Positions 18,099-28,337 of a stretch of DNA of 64,000 nucleotides are shown here, one piece after another; position 1 is the stretch's first letter, and every line of letters begins with the position of its first letter. The translations under genes were made by a program, and so were the position numbers. The DNA lies in the NCBI GenBank assembly GCA_031268335.1, contig JAIRXG010000006.1:124001-188000 (forward strand), given 5' to 3'. The notes below the pieces were generated by a model. The model saw only the letters and a program-made list of their open reading frames with translations. It searched no databases and had not been told where the DNA came from. Source of the DNA: Campylobacteraceae bacterium. Its GTDB lineage: Bacteria > Campylobacterota > Campylobacteria > Campylobacterales > Campylobacteraceae.

Positions 18099-19091
18099 AT
18101 GTTGAAAATTGCTATTGATGTAATGGGCGGCGATTTAGGCGCAGCGCCTATTATAGAAGGGACAATAAAAGCATTAAACGAGTATGATTTTCACGCTTTG
18201 CTTGTAGGTAAAAGCGACATAATCAAACCCGCTATTCCCGCGTCGTTAAAATCAAGAGTTACATATATTGAAGCAGGCGATATATTTGACATGCACGAAA
18301 GCGCTACAGATGTTTTAAAACGCAAAGATTCTACAATATATAAAGCTGTAGATTTGGTGCGCGACGGACATGCCGATGCTGTGGTTTCAGCAGGGCATAG
18401 CGGCGCTACCATGAGCTTAGCTACACTTCGCATTGGCAGAATCAAAGGCGTGGCAAGACCGGCTATCGCCACATTGATGCCAACAACAGCCAAAGGCATA
18501 TATTCATTGGTACTAGATGTAGGAGCAAATGTTGATTGCAAATCCGAACATCTTTTTCAATTTGCCGTTATGGGCGAAGCGTACGCAAAAAACGTTATGG
18601 ATATAAAAAAACCTAAAGTTGGACTTTTGTCAAATGGCGAAGAGGCAAGCAAAGGAAATGAAGCCACTAAAGAAGCTTATATTTTGATGTCTAAAATGAG
18701 TTCGTTTGTAGGGAACGTAGAGGGTAATAATATCTTTGATGCTTCCGTAAACGTATTGGTTTGCGACGGTTTTGTGGGAAATATTCTTCTTAAAACCAGC
18801 GAAGGTGTGGCTGAGTCCATCACGAGCATTATCAAAACAAATATCAAGCACTCTCCTATGGCAATAGCAGGAGCGGCATTAATGAGAAAAGTTTTTAGAA
18901 TTTTAAAACAACAAGTTGATTATGCCGAATACGGCGGCGCGCCGCTTTTGGGTATTAAAGGTTGCGCTATCATAAGTCATGGTAAAAGCAATTCCAAAGC
19001 CATAAAAAATGCCATATATCAAGCGATTAATTTTGCTAGTTCAAATGTAAACCATACTATAGAAGAGGAACTCAAAAAGTTTGGACAATAA
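18099..19091 (+). CDS. plsX: Phosphate acyltransferase PlsX
   Basis: The enzyme makes acyl-phosphate from acyl-ACP for phospholipid synthesis. It has 330 aa, with the N-terminal [11 protein letters not shown] and the [11 protein letters not shown] stretch typical of PlsX. It lies four bases after rpmF and overlaps fabH by 11 bases. Its partner PlsY is encoded at 28664-29311. Confidence 0.95.
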   Translation: MLKIAIDVMGGDLGAAPIIEGTIKALNEYDFHALLVGKSDIIKPAIPASLKSRVTYIEAGDIFDMHESATDVLKRKDSTIYKAVDLVRDGHADAVVSAGHSGATMSLATLRIGRIKGVARPAIATLMPTTAKGIYSLVLDVGANVDCKSEHLFQFAVMGEAYAKNVMDIKKPKVGLLSNGEEASKGNEATKEAYILMSKMSSFVGNVEGNNIFDASVNVLVCDGFVGNILLKTSEGVAESITSIIKTNIKHSPMAIAGAALMRKVFRILKQQVDYAEYGGAPLLGIKGCAIISHGKSNSKAIKNAIYQAINFASSNVNHTIEEELKKFGQ

Positions 19092-20073
19092 AATCTTTGC
19101 CAGTTTAAAATCTATAGGAGCTTATGCGCCTAAAAAGATTTTAAGTAACAAAGATTTGGAAAGTATGGTAGATACAAGTGACGAGTGGATAGTTCAGCGA
19201 ACAGGCATAAAAGAACGCAGAATAGCCTCAGACGATGAACTTACAAGTGATTTGGGCGTTATGGCGTCAAAACTTGCCATTAAACGAGCAGGTTTAAAAA
19301 CGCGCGATATAGACGCGGTCATTTGCGCAACTCTTACTCCTGATTTTTTATGTATGCCGGCCACTGCTTGTATTATAGCTTCAAAGCTTGGCATAAAAAA
19401 TATTTTAGCGTTTGATGTAAGCGCCGCTTGCAGCGGATTTATCTATATTTTGTATCTTGCGAAATCCCTTATCGAATCCGGAGTTCATAAAAACATTTTA
19501 ATTGTGGGCGCAGAAAAATTAAGCAGCGTTTTGGATTATACCGATAGGGGTACATGTATACTCTTTGGAGATGGCGCAGGTGCTGCAATTGTTGGAGTAA
19601 CAACAGACAAAAGAGAAGCCATACTTGATATTCAAATAAGTGCAGACGGAGATTATGCGCATCTTTTGATGACTCCGCGTTCTCGCGCAACTCATCCGAA
19701 AGATGAGAAAACTTTAGAGTATCTACAAATGGCAGGAAATGAGGTTTTTAAAGTAGCGGTTAAAACTCTCACAAGCGACGTAATAGAAATTTTGAATAAA
19801 AACAATATAAAATCATCGCAAGTTAACCATTTTATTCCGCATCAAGCAAACTTAAGAATCATAAATGCCGTGCGTGAAAAACTTGATTTTCCAATAGAAA
19901 AAACCGTACTTACCGTACATAAGTACGGCAATACTTCTGCTGCTTCAATACCTATGGCAATAAATGAAGCATATGAAGATAATAAAATAAAAAAAGGGGA
20001 CCTGCTTCTTTTAGACGCTTTTGGCGGCGGATTTACATGGGGAAGTTCGCTAATCTATTTTGGCGGCGAATAA
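19081..20073 (+). CDS. fabH: 3-oxoacyl-ACP synthase III
   Basis: The condensing enzyme that starts fatty-acid chains from acetyl-CoA and malonyl-ACP. It has 330 aa. The catalytic triad is visible as DVSAACSGF (Cys), HFIPHQAN (His) and KYGNTSAAS (Asn). It starts with TTG at 19081 inside the plsX end, so translation is probably coupled. Confidence 0.95.
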   Translation: MDNKIFASLKSIGAYAPKKILSNKDLESMVDTSDEWIVQRTGIKERRIASDDELTSDLGVMASKLAIKRAGLKTRDIDAVICATLTPDFLCMPATACIIASKLGIKNILAFDVSAACSGFIYILYLAKSLIESGVHKNILIVGAEKLSSVLDYTDRGTCILFGDGAGAAIVGVTTDKREAILDIQISADGDYAHLLMTPRSRATHPKDEKTLEYLQMAGNEVFKVAVKTLTSDVIEILNKNNIKSSQVNHFIPHQANLRIINAVREKLDFPIEKTVLTVHKYGNTSAASIPMAINEAYEDNKIKKGDLLLLDAFGGGFTWGSSLIYFGGE

Positions 20074-20133
20074 AATATACGATTTGTTTCTATATTTCGT
20101 TGATTTGAAACTTACATATCGAAAGGGAGTAAT

Positions 20134-20877
20134 TTGAAAATACTCTTTTCACCAAGCGAAGATAAGGACATATTTTCACCTTATCAAAATGTACTTGAAA
20201 ACTCTTTGTGGATTAACGAAAGATTTCAAGATAGAAAAAAATGCATAGATATTTACAATAAGATTTTATCAAACAAAGACGAAAAAGAGTTATCAAAACT
20301 TTTTGGATTCAAAAATAAAAAAGATATAGAAAAGTTTTTGGCTATAGAGTTTTTTACATGTAAAATGCAAAAAGCTGTTTTAAGATATACCGGCGTTGCG
20401 TATAATAGTCTGAAATATACCTCTTTGGATATGAAAGCGCAAGAGTTCATAGATACAAATGTAATGATTTTTTCAAATCTGCTTGGTCCTATTTTGGCAA
20501 GCGATAAAATACCGTATTATAAATTGAAACAAGGCGAAAGTTTAAGAGGGTTTGATACCGCTTCATATTATAAAAAGATTTTTTCAGATGATATAGACGA
20601 GTGGCTGGGAGAGGATTTTACGGTTGATTTGAGAGCCGCTTTTTATGAAAAGTTTTACTCTTTAAAAAAGCCTCATGTAACAATGAAGTTTTATAAGAGA
20701 GGAAAAGCATTAAGTCACTTTGCAAAAGTTTGCAGAGGTGCTGTTTTGCGCACTATAGCCAACTATAAGCCGCAAAATATATCGGACTTTGAACAAATTG
20801 ACTTTGAAAATTTACATATAAAAGAGATAAAAAAAGTCGGTTTGAAAACCGAATATTCATTTGAAATAAAAGCATAA
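20134..20877 (+). CDS. yaaA: YaaA/DUF328 family peroxide-stress protein
   Basis: A 247 aa cytoplasmic protein of the UPF0246 family. E. coli YaaA limits free iron and oxidative damage. The family start KILFSPSEDK and the GESLRGFDTASYY region match, as does the late KFYKRGKALSHFAKVCRG stretch. It starts with TTG after GAAAGGGAG. It converges on tyrA with 9 bases between the stops. Confidence 0.85.
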   Translation: MKILFSPSEDKDIFSPYQNVLENSLWINERFQDRKKCIDIYNKILSNKDEKELSKLFGFKNKKDIEKFLAIEFFTCKMQKAVLRYTGVAYNSLKYTSLDMKAQEFIDTNVMIFSNLLGPILASDKIPYYKLKQGESLRGFDTASYYKKIFSDDIDEWLGEDFTVDLRAAFYEKFYSLKKPHVTMKFYKRGKALSHFAKVCRGAVLRTIANYKPQNISDFEQIDFENLHIKEIKKVGLKTEYSFEIKA

Positions 20878-20886
20878 AAAAGCCGA

Positions 20887-21714
20887 TTAAAGAATTTTAT
20901 GCAGCGTGGTGGCGTTTTTCATCCACTCTTCAAGTTGTTCCCATTGCTCGTTTTCAACCATGACGCGACATTTTTCAAGTTCTACCTGAAAGATTTTCAC
21001 AGCTTCTAAGAAATTTTCTCTATTTTGTTTAAAAATATTCCCCCACATAATAGGCGAACTTTTTGCCACGCGACTCATATCTCTAAATCCGCCTCCGGCA
21101 AGTATTAAAATACTTTTAGGATTCTCTTGACGCATAACACTATTGGCGAGCGCGTAGCTTAAAGCATGCGGCATATGCGATATGTAAGAAGCGTGTTTAT
21201 CGTGCTCTTTTGAGTCCATGAAAAATATTTTCATACCTATGTGAGAAAATATTTGAACCGCGCGCGTAAGATGAATATCCTCTATCTCTTTATTTTTGCA
21301 GATAACCACTACTCCGCCGTTATAAAGCGTAGCAAAAGCAGCGCTTGGACCAAACCTTTCCGTACCTGTCATAGGGTGAGCTGGGATAAACTGTTTTTTT
21401 AAACTTTGAGGTGTCTTAGCTACTATCTGCTCTTTTGTGCTTCCCAAATCTATAATAGTAGTTTCGCTTGATATGTCTGTTAAATTTTGCATGGCTTCTA
21501 TTATCGCATCTACGGGAATTGCCAAAAATATAACGTCACATTTTTTTATATCGTCAAAATTTACTATTTCATGCACTAAATTTAGTTGCAAAGCCTCTTC
21601 GCAGTGAGCCACATTATTATCAAAGCCTACCACTTTTTTAACAAGTTTTGTACTTTGCAAAGCTAATCCCATTGAACCGCCTATAAGTCCCAGTCCGACA
21701 ATACCTATCAACAT
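20887..21714 (-). CDS. tyrA: Prephenate dehydrogenase
   Basis: This NAD-dependent enzyme makes 4-hydroxyphenylpyruvate for tyrosine synthesis. It has 275 aa. The Rossmann motif is GLGLIGGSMG, and the catalytic/substrate region has HPMTGTE. There is no chorismate-mutase or ACT domain, so it is monofunctional. AAGAGG precedes the ATG. It is divergent from bamA, as in C. jejuni. Confidence 0.94.
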   Translation of the reverse strand: MLIGIVGLGLIGGSMGLALQSTKLVKKVVGFDNNVAHCEEALQLNLVHEIVNFDDIKKCDVIFLAIPVDAIIEAMQNLTDISSETTIIDLGSTKEQIVAKTPQSLKKQFIPAHPMTGTERFGPSAAFATLYNGGVVVICKNKEIEDIHLTRAVQIFSHIGMKIFFMDSKEHDKHASYISHMPHALSYALANSVMRQENPKSILILAGGGFRDMSRVAKSSPIMWGNIFKQNRENFLEAVKIFQVELEKCRVMVENEQWEQLEEWMKNATTLHKIL

Positions 21715-21799
21715 GTACGCCTCTTGATTTAATTATTAGTTTTAAAATGGTATTATACACGTTTTGTTTGATAAAATTTTATCTTTAACGGACGATTTG

Positions 21800-24022
21800 A
21801 TGAAAAAAGTTTTGCTCTCTTTTGCTTGTACGATTGCTTTGGCTGATTTATCTATCGCAAAAACGATAGAAGCCGTAAAATTCAACGGACTTGTCTATCT
21901 CTCTCCTGAGACTGCTGCGGATATGATAGATTTACACCCGGGACAAGAGATGAATATAGATAAAGTAGATGAGGCTGTGCGCATTTTATTTCGTCAGCAA
22001 TATTTTGAGGATATTTGGATAGACGAAGATAACGGCACTCTGACTATAAATGTGAAAGAAAAACCCATAATAGCCAAAGTTGATTTTTTAGGTGTAGGCG
22101 ACAATGATAAAGACTCCATAAACTCTTTTACAAATGTAAAAAAAGGTGAAATATACGACCAGGCTAAGATAGAGTTTGCAAAAGAACAGTTAAAAAAGTT
22201 TTATGAATTAAAGGGTTTTTTTGATACCGTGATAGACGTTGAGACAAATAGTCTAAACGAAAAAAGCTTAGAGGTTAATTTTTTAATCAATAGAGGCGAG
22301 AATATAATCATAAAAGATGTAGAAGTTTATGGTTCAAAAGAGTTGAAGTATAGAGATTTCGAACCTTATATCTCAAATAAAGAGCGCGAATTTATGGGGT
22401 GGATGTGGGGCAGAAACGATGGAAAAGTAAATCTTTTCGAGTTAGAATCCGATTCTGCTAAAATTAGGGATATATACTATAAATACGGCTACTTGGACGC
22501 AAATGTAAGTTCTCCTTACTTGAGAGTTTTTTTTGATAATTATAATGCCAAACTAGAATACAAAATAGACGAAGGGCAAAAATATAAAATAAGCAGCGCA
22601 ACGATAGATATACCCGAAGGATTTATTGACATAGATAAAGCGCAAAAATCATTTGCTTTACAAAAAAAAGACACTTTTAACGTAATAAAATTAAGACAAG
22701 ACGTAAAATATTTGGAAGATATGGTAGCCGATATGGGATATGCATATGTAAAAGTTTATCCTGATGTCAAAAAAGACGAACAAAATCACACGGTAGATTT
22801 GATATACACTGTAGTTCCGGGGAGCAAAGTGTATATAAGAGACGTGCGGATCATGGGCAATAGCATGACTATAGACAGAGTTATACGCCGCGACATTTTT
22901 TTAGCCCCAAGAGATTTATACAACAGAACGGATCTTGCTGAGTCTAGAAACGCTTTGAGAAGAACAAGCTATTTTGAAGATGTAACTATAAGAGAAGAGA
23001 AGGTTTCGGTAGACGAAATTGATTTGGTGGTTGAGGTTAAAGAGAGGCAAACGGGCGCTATAGGCGGAGGTATAGGGTATGGGTCTTCCGATGGATTTTT
23101 GATTAATGCGTATGTGTCCGAAACAAATGTATTTGGAAGCGGAGTAAGCGCGTCGGTAAATGTAGAGAGGTCAAAAAGAGAGCTTTCGGGGTCTATTTCG
23201 GCTACAAATCCGCGAATATTTGATTCTGTTTATAGCCTTGGAGGAAGCGTTTATAGAAGAGATTACGACTTTTATGATTATGATGAGGTATCTACAGGTT
23301 TTTACATAAGTCTTGGCAGAAAGCTAAGCAGATACGTGTCGGTTAGTACAAGATACACTTACGAACAGTCAGAACTCAGCGACTTGACCGAATCTTTAAA
23401 ATACGACAAATCCGGACTTTTGGAAGAATCTATAAAAAGTTCCGTTACGCCAAGTATCTCTTACAACGACACGGATGATTATTATTTGCCAAGGCGAGGA
23501 ATAGCTACCAGCACGTCGCTAGAGTTTGCCGGAATAGGCGGGGATCAGGAGTTTTTTAAAAGTATTACAAAATTCGCGACATTTTACGGATTGGAAGACT
23601 ATATAGGATATGATCTCATTTTGCGTTATAAGGCGCAATTTGGCTGGGTTAAAGAAAATGGCTATTTGCCGTACAATGAAAAACTTTATCTTGGCGGCAT
23701 AGGATCTTTAAGAGGTTTTGAGTCAAACTCCGTTGCTCCGAAAAATAACAATAACTCTTTAACCGGCGGCAAGATATCATTTTCAAACTCTGTCGAAATG
23801 AGTTTTCCTTTGGTGGATAGAATCAAAATGAGAGGTTCTGTATTTTTTGACTACGGTATGATAGGAGAAAAAAGTTTTGACGAAAAAAGATCAAGCGTTG
23901 GCGTCGGCATAGAGTGGATATCTCCTATGGGACCAATACAATTTGTATTTGCAAAACCTATCACAAGAAAAGACGGCGACAGAACGAGCAGTTTCGAATT
24001 CACTATGGGCAGACAGTTTTAA
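21800..24022 (+). CDS. bamA: Outer-membrane protein assembly factor BamA
   Basis: This Omp85 protein inserts beta-barrel proteins in the outer membrane. I start it at 21800 (740 aa) because MKKVLLSFACTIALADLSIA is a clean signal peptide; an upstream in-frame ATG at 21764 would bury it. Five POTRA domains span about residues 22-410, followed by the beta-barrel. Barrel landmarks are GGIGYGSSDG and GGIGSLRGFE (the VRGF-type motif), ending in a C-terminal phenylalanine (GRQF). Confidence 0.94.
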   Translation: MKKVLLSFACTIALADLSIAKTIEAVKFNGLVYLSPETAADMIDLHPGQEMNIDKVDEAVRILFRQQYFEDIWIDEDNGTLTINVKEKPIIAKVDFLGVGDNDKDSINSFTNVKKGEIYDQAKIEFAKEQLKKFYELKGFFDTVIDVETNSLNEKSLEVNFLINRGENIIIKDVEVYGSKELKYRDFEPYISNKEREFMGWMWGRNDGKVNLFELESDSAKIRDIYYKYGYLDANVSSPYLRVFFDNYNAKLEYKIDEGQKYKISSATIDIPEGFIDIDKAQKSFALQKKDTFNVIKLRQDVKYLEDMVADMGYAYVKVYPDVKKDEQNHTVDLIYTVVPGSKVYIRDVRIMGNSMTIDRVIRRDIFLAPRDLYNRTDLAESRNALRRTSYFEDVTIREEKVSVDEIDLVVEVKERQTGAIGGGIGYGSSDGFLINAYVSETNVFGSGVSASVNVERSKRELSGSISATNPRIFDSVYSLGGSVYRRDYDFYDYDEVSTGFYISLGRKLSRYVSVSTRYTYEQSELSDLTESLKYDKSGLLEESIKSSVTPSISYNDTDDYYLPRRGIATSTSLEFAGIGGDQEFFKSITKFATFYGLEDYIGYDLILRYKAQFGWVKENGYLPYNEKLYLGGIGSLRGFESNSVAPKNNNNSLTGGKISFSNSVEMSFPLVDRIKMRGSVFFDYGMIGEKSFDEKRSSVGVGIEWISPMGPIQFVFAKPITRKDGDRTSSFEFTMGRQF

Positions 24023-24435
24023 TTTGCAAGATAATTTGTGATTACATGTAAGGTTTACGACTGTTGCAATGGTACTGATATTAAAAAATAATTATCCACA
24101 TGTAATTCGAGATAAATCAACAATTAAATGCGGATATTGTGCAACATCATCAAGGATTGAAATGGAAAAAATCAAAAATTCGACGAAATGCCATTGTAGC
24201 TTTTGCGATATTTAATACCATATTGGTATATTTTGAGGGATTACGGACGTTATGAGAAAAACATTAGATAAAGGGTTTTTGTGGAAAACAGTGAAGCAAT
24301 GGATGCAGGTGCAAATATAAAAGATGTGTCTAAAAATTTAAATGCTTATTTAGTTGATTTTTAGTCATTAAAGTTTTGACAAAAACTTAAAGTACAACTC
24401 TATCTACATATAACTTCGCATACGCAATATTTTGC
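24023..24435. other. Non-coding gap with possible small-gene remnants
   Basis: The gap lies between the convergent bamA and ppx genes. It holds two ACATGT sites (24044-24049 and 24098-24103), the zinc-ribbon micro-ORF at 24069-24215, and a 27-codon GTG-started reading frame at 24281-24364 with protein-like composition but no recognisable family. I see no tRNA or mobile element. Confidence 0.5.
24069..24215 (+). CDS. Possible 48-aa zinc-ribbon protein
   Basis: The frame from ATG 24069 to TAA 24213-24215 encodes 48 residues with CGYC (residues 21-24) and a later CHCSFC. The pattern KCGYCATSSRI followed by a second cysteine cluster looks like the zinc ribbon at the N-terminus of thioredoxin 2, but no thioredoxin fold follows. 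There is no good ribosome-binding site, so it may be a remnant rather than an active gene. Confidence 0.3.
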   Translation: MVLILKNNYPHVIRDKSTIKCGYCATSSRIEMEKIKNSTKCHCSFCDI

Positions 24436-25896
24436 TTAAAAAACGATGGCGAAAGATTCCGGTTTGCTTATACTTTTTATTGCTGATTTTACCAAATACA
24501 GCGACTCTGGATATATAACATGAAAGAAATTGCCCGTAAGTTCAAATTTTATGTTTTCCAAAGCGCCGTTTGCAAAAAGCGTCTTTGCAAAAGAGAGCAT
24601 AAACACAAGCCAATTTATCTCTTTAATCGACGGCAGCAATTCTTTGTATACATGTACGTCGTTTTCACAAACTTTTTTGCCGTAAAATCTGACTATTGTT
24701 GAAATGAGCACTTTATCTTTATGCGTAAAACCATAATTTAAGTTGTTCAAAATAAAATATGCGCTGTGCAAATGTTCTTGATAAAAATTGAGCGACCTGC
24801 CTATTGAAGTAAGTTTGGCCGCAGTGATGAGCGGATGTAAAAATTTGTCGTTTAATTTATGGAGTGGTTTTAATTTCCAAAAAAGTTCTTCGGAAATTTT
24901 CGTCATAAATTTTATCTCTTGATTGTTGGGCGCAAATCTTGCTTTCAAACTCTCTAGACTTAAGTTGAAATTTGCAGGAAATTTACCGCTGCTTGAGCGC
25001 AAAATATCGCTTAAATAAACGCCTTCCCTGATACCCACACCGCTTGTTATTATTCTTTTAGCGTCAAGTTTTTCTATAAGCGCGCCAAATATTGCGCAAC
25101 CTTCTCGTATTGTGTCGTATCTATCTTTCTTTACGCCTATGGATTTTAGATTTAAAATGCTTGAAGCGGCAATTTTACGTATCAAATCGAGGGATGTTTT
25201 TGTACCGTATTCAAATCCGTGTATGGTTGAGAGCGGATAGTCGGTTTTGGATATGAGTAGTTTTCCTAAAGCTCTTATCGTACCGCCTATGCCGATTATT
25301 GTATTTGTGTAAAAACTCTCGTCAAGAGATAAGAGTTTTTTTGATATAAATTTATTTACCTCATCGCTTGGTTTTTTATTGTCAAAAAATAACTCTTTCA
25401 AACGCACCGTTCCTATATCAAGAGAGATGGTTTTGATAATTTTACCGTTTTTGATTTTGACAAGTTCCGTGGAGCCGCCGCCTATATCTATAGTGGTGGC
25501 TTCATCGAGTTTGGGAAGCATATTTATAACTGCCAAAGCTCCATAATACGCCTCTTTATTGCCATCTATAATACGCACTTTAAGATTTAGCTTATTTTTT
25601 ATCTCATTAATCAAAATATTGGCATTTGGAGCGTCTCTAACTGCCGAAGTAGCTACGCAAAGAATTTTTTTACATTGAAGGTTTTTTGCTATTTGCAAAA
25701 ATTCATTTAAAGCGTCAAACGCGCGTTTGATTGCAAAATCTTGCAATCTGCCGTCATTTTCATAAGCGCCTTCGCCTATTCTAACGCGACTTTTTATCTC
25801 TTTAATCAAAGAGAAAGCAAAACGCGACTCTTTTTCATAAACCGCCATTCTGGCGGAATTTGAGCCTATGTCTATTACAGCGGTACGCTTTGCCAT
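24436..25896 (-). CDS. ppx: Ppx/GppA family exopolyphosphatase
   Basis: A 486 aa phosphatase of the actin-like ASKHA fold, acting on polyphosphate or on pppGpp. N-terminal AVIDIGSNSARM and TIDIGGGSTELV are the nucleotide/phosphate loops, and IIGIGGTIRALGKL follows. A helical HD-like C-terminal part makes up the rest. Its start overlaps the ferredoxin stop by one base. C. jejuni has the same ppx-fdxB-cosR arrangement. Ppx and GppA activities cannot be separated by eye. Confidence 0.86.
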   Translation of the reverse strand: MAKRTAVIDIGSNSARMAVYEKESRFAFSLIKEIKSRVRIGEGAYENDGRLQDFAIKRAFDALNEFLQIAKNLQCKKILCVATSAVRDAPNANILINEIKNKLNLKVRIIDGNKEAYYGALAVINMLPKLDEATTIDIGGGSTELVKIKNGKIIKTISLDIGTVRLKELFFDNKKPSDEVNKFISKKLLSLDESFYTNTIIGIGGTIRALGKLLISKTDYPLSTIHGFEYGTKTSLDLIRKIAASSILNLKSIGVKKDRYDTIREGCAIFGALIEKLDAKRIITSGVGIREGVYLSDILRSSSGKFPANFNLSLESLKARFAPNNQEIKFMTKISEELFWKLKPLHKLNDKFLHPLITAAKLTSIGRSLNFYQEHLHSAYFILNNLNYGFTHKDKVLISTIVRFYGKKVCENDVHVYKELLPSIKEINWLVFMLSFAKTLFANGALENIKFELTGNFFHVIYPESLYLVKSAIKSISKPESFAIVF

Positions 25897-26147
25897 TATT
25901 CTCCGTTTTGAAACTGTTCGAATTTAAATCTAAGCTCTTCAACGCTTTCTACATTATCTGGGTCAGATACTATACACTCTACGGGACATACAGCAATACA
26001 TGAAGGTTCGTCGTAGTAACCTATGCATTCCGTACATGTATCCGGGTCTATTATATAGATAGGATCAGACTCCTCTATCGCGCTGTTAGGGCATTCGTCT
26101 CTGCAAGCATCGCATGCTATGCACTCTTCCGTTATCATTAATGACAT
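25896..26147 (-). CDS. fdxB: YfhL-like 2[4Fe-4S] ferredoxin
   Basis: An 83 aa electron carrier with CIACDACRDECP and CTECIGYYDEPSCIAVCP. This is the Alvin-type pattern with an extended second motif. AAGAGG lies before the ATG. It is coupled to ppx by a TAATG overlap and sits 150 bases after the histidine kinase gene, matching Cj0354c in C. jejuni. Confidence 0.87.
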   Translation of the reverse strand: MSLMITEECIACDACRDECPNSAIEESDPIYIIDPDTCTECIGYYDEPSCIAVCPVECIVSDPDNVESVEELRFKFEQFQNGE

Positions 26148-26297
26148 ACTTAACCTCTTAGGATAAATTAAATTTGTTTTATACCCTAAAACAACTTTGA
26201 CGAAATTTAAAAACGCAATTCGTCAATACTTTTTCGTAGTTTAGTATAATTTTTTACAGAATTTATCACATGCAATAAAAATAAACGTCAAATAGTA

Positions 26298-27602
26298 TTA
26301 TTTTTTTCGCGCTTTTGGTATAAAAAGTGTTGCAATAGCCCCATTGCAGCCGTCGGTTCTGTTTTTTAAAGATATCAAAGCGCCTATAGCTTCCGCCGCC
26401 CCTTTCGCCAAAAACAATCCCAATCCCGCTCCACTTTTATTGCCAAATCGTCTGAAAGGCGCGAAAAAATCCTTACTCTCATCTACACCATCGCCCTCAT
26501 CTATAACTTCTACATAAAAACCGTCTTTGGAAGAGCGTGAGATTATGGTAACACTGCCATTTTCTTTGGTAAATTTTAAAGCGTTTTGAACAAAATTTTG
26601 TAAAATATGTATCAAAAGGGTAGGTTGAATAGTAGCTTTGTAACTTTTTGGGCTAAGCTTGGTTATTATTTTTTTATTTTCGCCCGTACTAGCTGCAAAA
26701 ACCTTAAAATCCTCTGCTTTGTCATTTAAAAATTTGATTAAATCTATCTTTACGCTCTCTTCAAACTGAGCTCCCTCTTGTCTGCCTATTTCGAGTACCG
26801 AGCTTATCATTTTATTCATTTCGTCAATTTTATCGTTGCTTTTTTTTATCGCTTCAACATAAGCGTCAAAATTCTCTTTTTTCAAAAGCGTTACTTCATT
26901 TTTAGTTTTCATAACGGCAAGAGGAGTTTTGAGTTCGTGCGCTATGCCTATAAAAAGTTCGCGCTGATATTTTATAAATGTTTGTATTCTGCTGATGAGT
27001 TTATTTATTCCCTCTCCAAGCGGAGAAAACTCTTCCGGAAGCGATGTAATATCGATGGGATTTAAAAAGTTTTCATTCATATCGGATAATTTGTAATTCA
27101 GCGTTTTTATTGGCACTAACAACATACGCGATAGAAAAAATGCGTGAAAAATTACTAAAAAAATTGCCGAACAATTTATAACCATTATGCTAAACAAAAT
27201 CTCTTTCAAAACTATATTGGTGTGCGTTATATCATAAGTTAGTTTTAAAAAAGTGGAACTGTTTTTATCGTAAGAATATAGTATAGACAAAAAATCTTTG
27301 CCGTCTTCATATTTTGTCTCAAACTTCAAGTCTTTGTCAATGTCTTTTTCAACAACAAGCTCCATTGTGCCTCTATGTCCGCTTTGGCTTTGGAAAGTTA
27401 CTCCATTTTGACGTTCAATAACTTCAATTCCGTGTTTTTTTATGATATTGGCGGCTTCTTTTTCAAGAGAGTCCGTAAGGCTGTGGTGTATGGAAACTTT
27501 TATATAACTGTAAAGAATTATGGAAAATATCACAATCAGCACCGCACAAGACGGCACTAATTGGATAATAAATTTAACTCTTATGCTTTTTTGGGAAAGC
27601 AA
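26298..27602 (-). CDS. Sensor histidine kinase
   Basis: A 434 aa inner-membrane kinase. Two transmembrane helices (about residues 11-34 and 134-158) bracket a periplasmic sensor of about 100 residues with no recognised fold. A linker follows, then the dimerisation domain with His222 in IAHELKTPLAV. The ATPase domain has FVQNALKF (N box), DEGDGVDE (G1) and GAGLGLFLAKG (G2). Its start overlaps the response-regulator gene by 22 bases, so the two form a pair. In C. jejuni and Helicobacter the orthologous regulator lacks such a partner. Confidence 0.9.
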   Translation of the reverse strand: MLSQKSIRVKFIIQLVPSCAVLIVIFSIILYSYIKVSIHHSLTDSLEKEAANIIKKHGIEVIERQNGVTFQSQSGHRGTMELVVEKDIDKDLKFETKYEDGKDFLSILYSYDKNSSTFLKLTYDITHTNIVLKEILFSIMVINCSAIFLVIFHAFFLSRMLLVPIKTLNYKLSDMNENFLNPIDITSLPEEFSPLGEGINKLISRIQTFIKYQRELFIGIAHELKTPLAVMKTKNEVTLLKKENFDAYVEAIKKSNDKIDEMNKMISSVLEIGRQEGAQFEESVKIDLIKFLNDKAEDFKVFAASTGENKKIITKLSPKSYKATIQPTLLIHILQNFVQNALKFTKENGSVTIISRSSKDGFYVEVIDEGDGVDESKDFFAPFRRFGNKSGAGLGLFLAKGAAEAIGALISLKNRTDGCNGAIATLFIPKARKK

Positions 27603-28252
27603 AATCTGTAACCGCGTCTTCTTACTGTTTCTATAGTTGATATGCCAAGAGGTTTATCCATTTTTTGACGAATTTGATTAATAGCTACCTCTATCACATT
27701 TGGCGTTACAAGCTCAGGCTCTTCCCAAATGGCATCCAACAATTGCTCTTTTGAGACAATTTGGTCGGAATGACGCGCCAAATGAGTGAGAACTTCAAAA
27801 GGTTTGCCTTTTAGTTCGATATCCGTACCTTTGTAGATAATCTTTTCTTCGTCCGGATCTATTGTTAAGTCGTCTATTTTAATAACATTTGTGCCGCCAA
27901 AACGCAATCTCGCTTCAATTCTGGCTACCAAAACATCAAAATTAAAAGGTTTTTTAATATAATCGTCCGCACCGGCTTTAAGAGCTTTTATTTCGCTTTC
28001 TTTATCGTCCTTTGCAGATAAAATAATAACCGCTGTTTTGGATGTTTTTTGCTTTACTACATTTACTAAATCAACTCCATCTCCATCTGGAAGCATCCAA
28101 TCTGCTAAAACCAAATCGTAATTTCTAATGCCGATGAAATATTCGGCGTCTTTGAAATTTTCTGATGTGTCGGTCTGATAACCAAACTCTTGGAGACCCT
28201 CTGAAATGGTCTTATTTAGAGTTACTTCATCCTCAACAATCAATATTCGCAT
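27581..28252 (-). CDS. cosR: OmpR-family response regulator, CosR/HsrA (HP1043) orthologue
   Basis: A 223 aa regulator with a receiver domain (1-115) and winged-helix DNA-binding domain (about 125-223). The C-terminal half (SKEQLLDAIWEEPE, VRRRGYRFCFPKK) is the strongly conserved CosR/HP1043 signature. CosR controls oxidative-stress and essential genes in C. jejuni. Here the receiver looks conventional: acidic EDE at 7-9, Asp51 in ADWMLPD, Ser at LSAKD and Lys in IKKPF. It should be phosphorylated by the overlapping kinase gene. Confidence 0.88.
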   Translation of the reverse strand: MRILIVEDEVTLNKTISEGLQEFGYQTDTSENFKDAEYFIGIRNYDLVLADWMLPDGDGVDLVNVVKQKTSKTAVIILSAKDDKESEIKALKAGADDYIKKPFNFDVLVARIEARLRFGGTNVIKIDDLTIDPDEEKIIYKGTDIELKGKPFEVLTHLARHSDQIVSKEQLLDAIWEEPELVTPNVIEVAINQIRQKMDKPLGISTIETVRRRGYRFCFPKKA

Positions 28253-28295
28253 CGTATTTGTTCCTTGCTAAAAAAGTTTGAGCGTGATTATAGCA

Positions 28296-28337
28296 TTTTT
28301 TTAGAAATTTTTAAAGTTTTTTTTAGAAATTTTTAAA
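28296..28337. repeat. Two 19-bp AT-rich direct repeats, 23 bp apart
   Basis: The same 19-base T/A-rich word, with core TTTAGAAATTTTTAAA, occurs at 28296-28314 and 28319-28337. It lies between the folB stop and the response-regulator start. It could be regulatory or a slipped-strand repeat. Confidence 0.45.
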
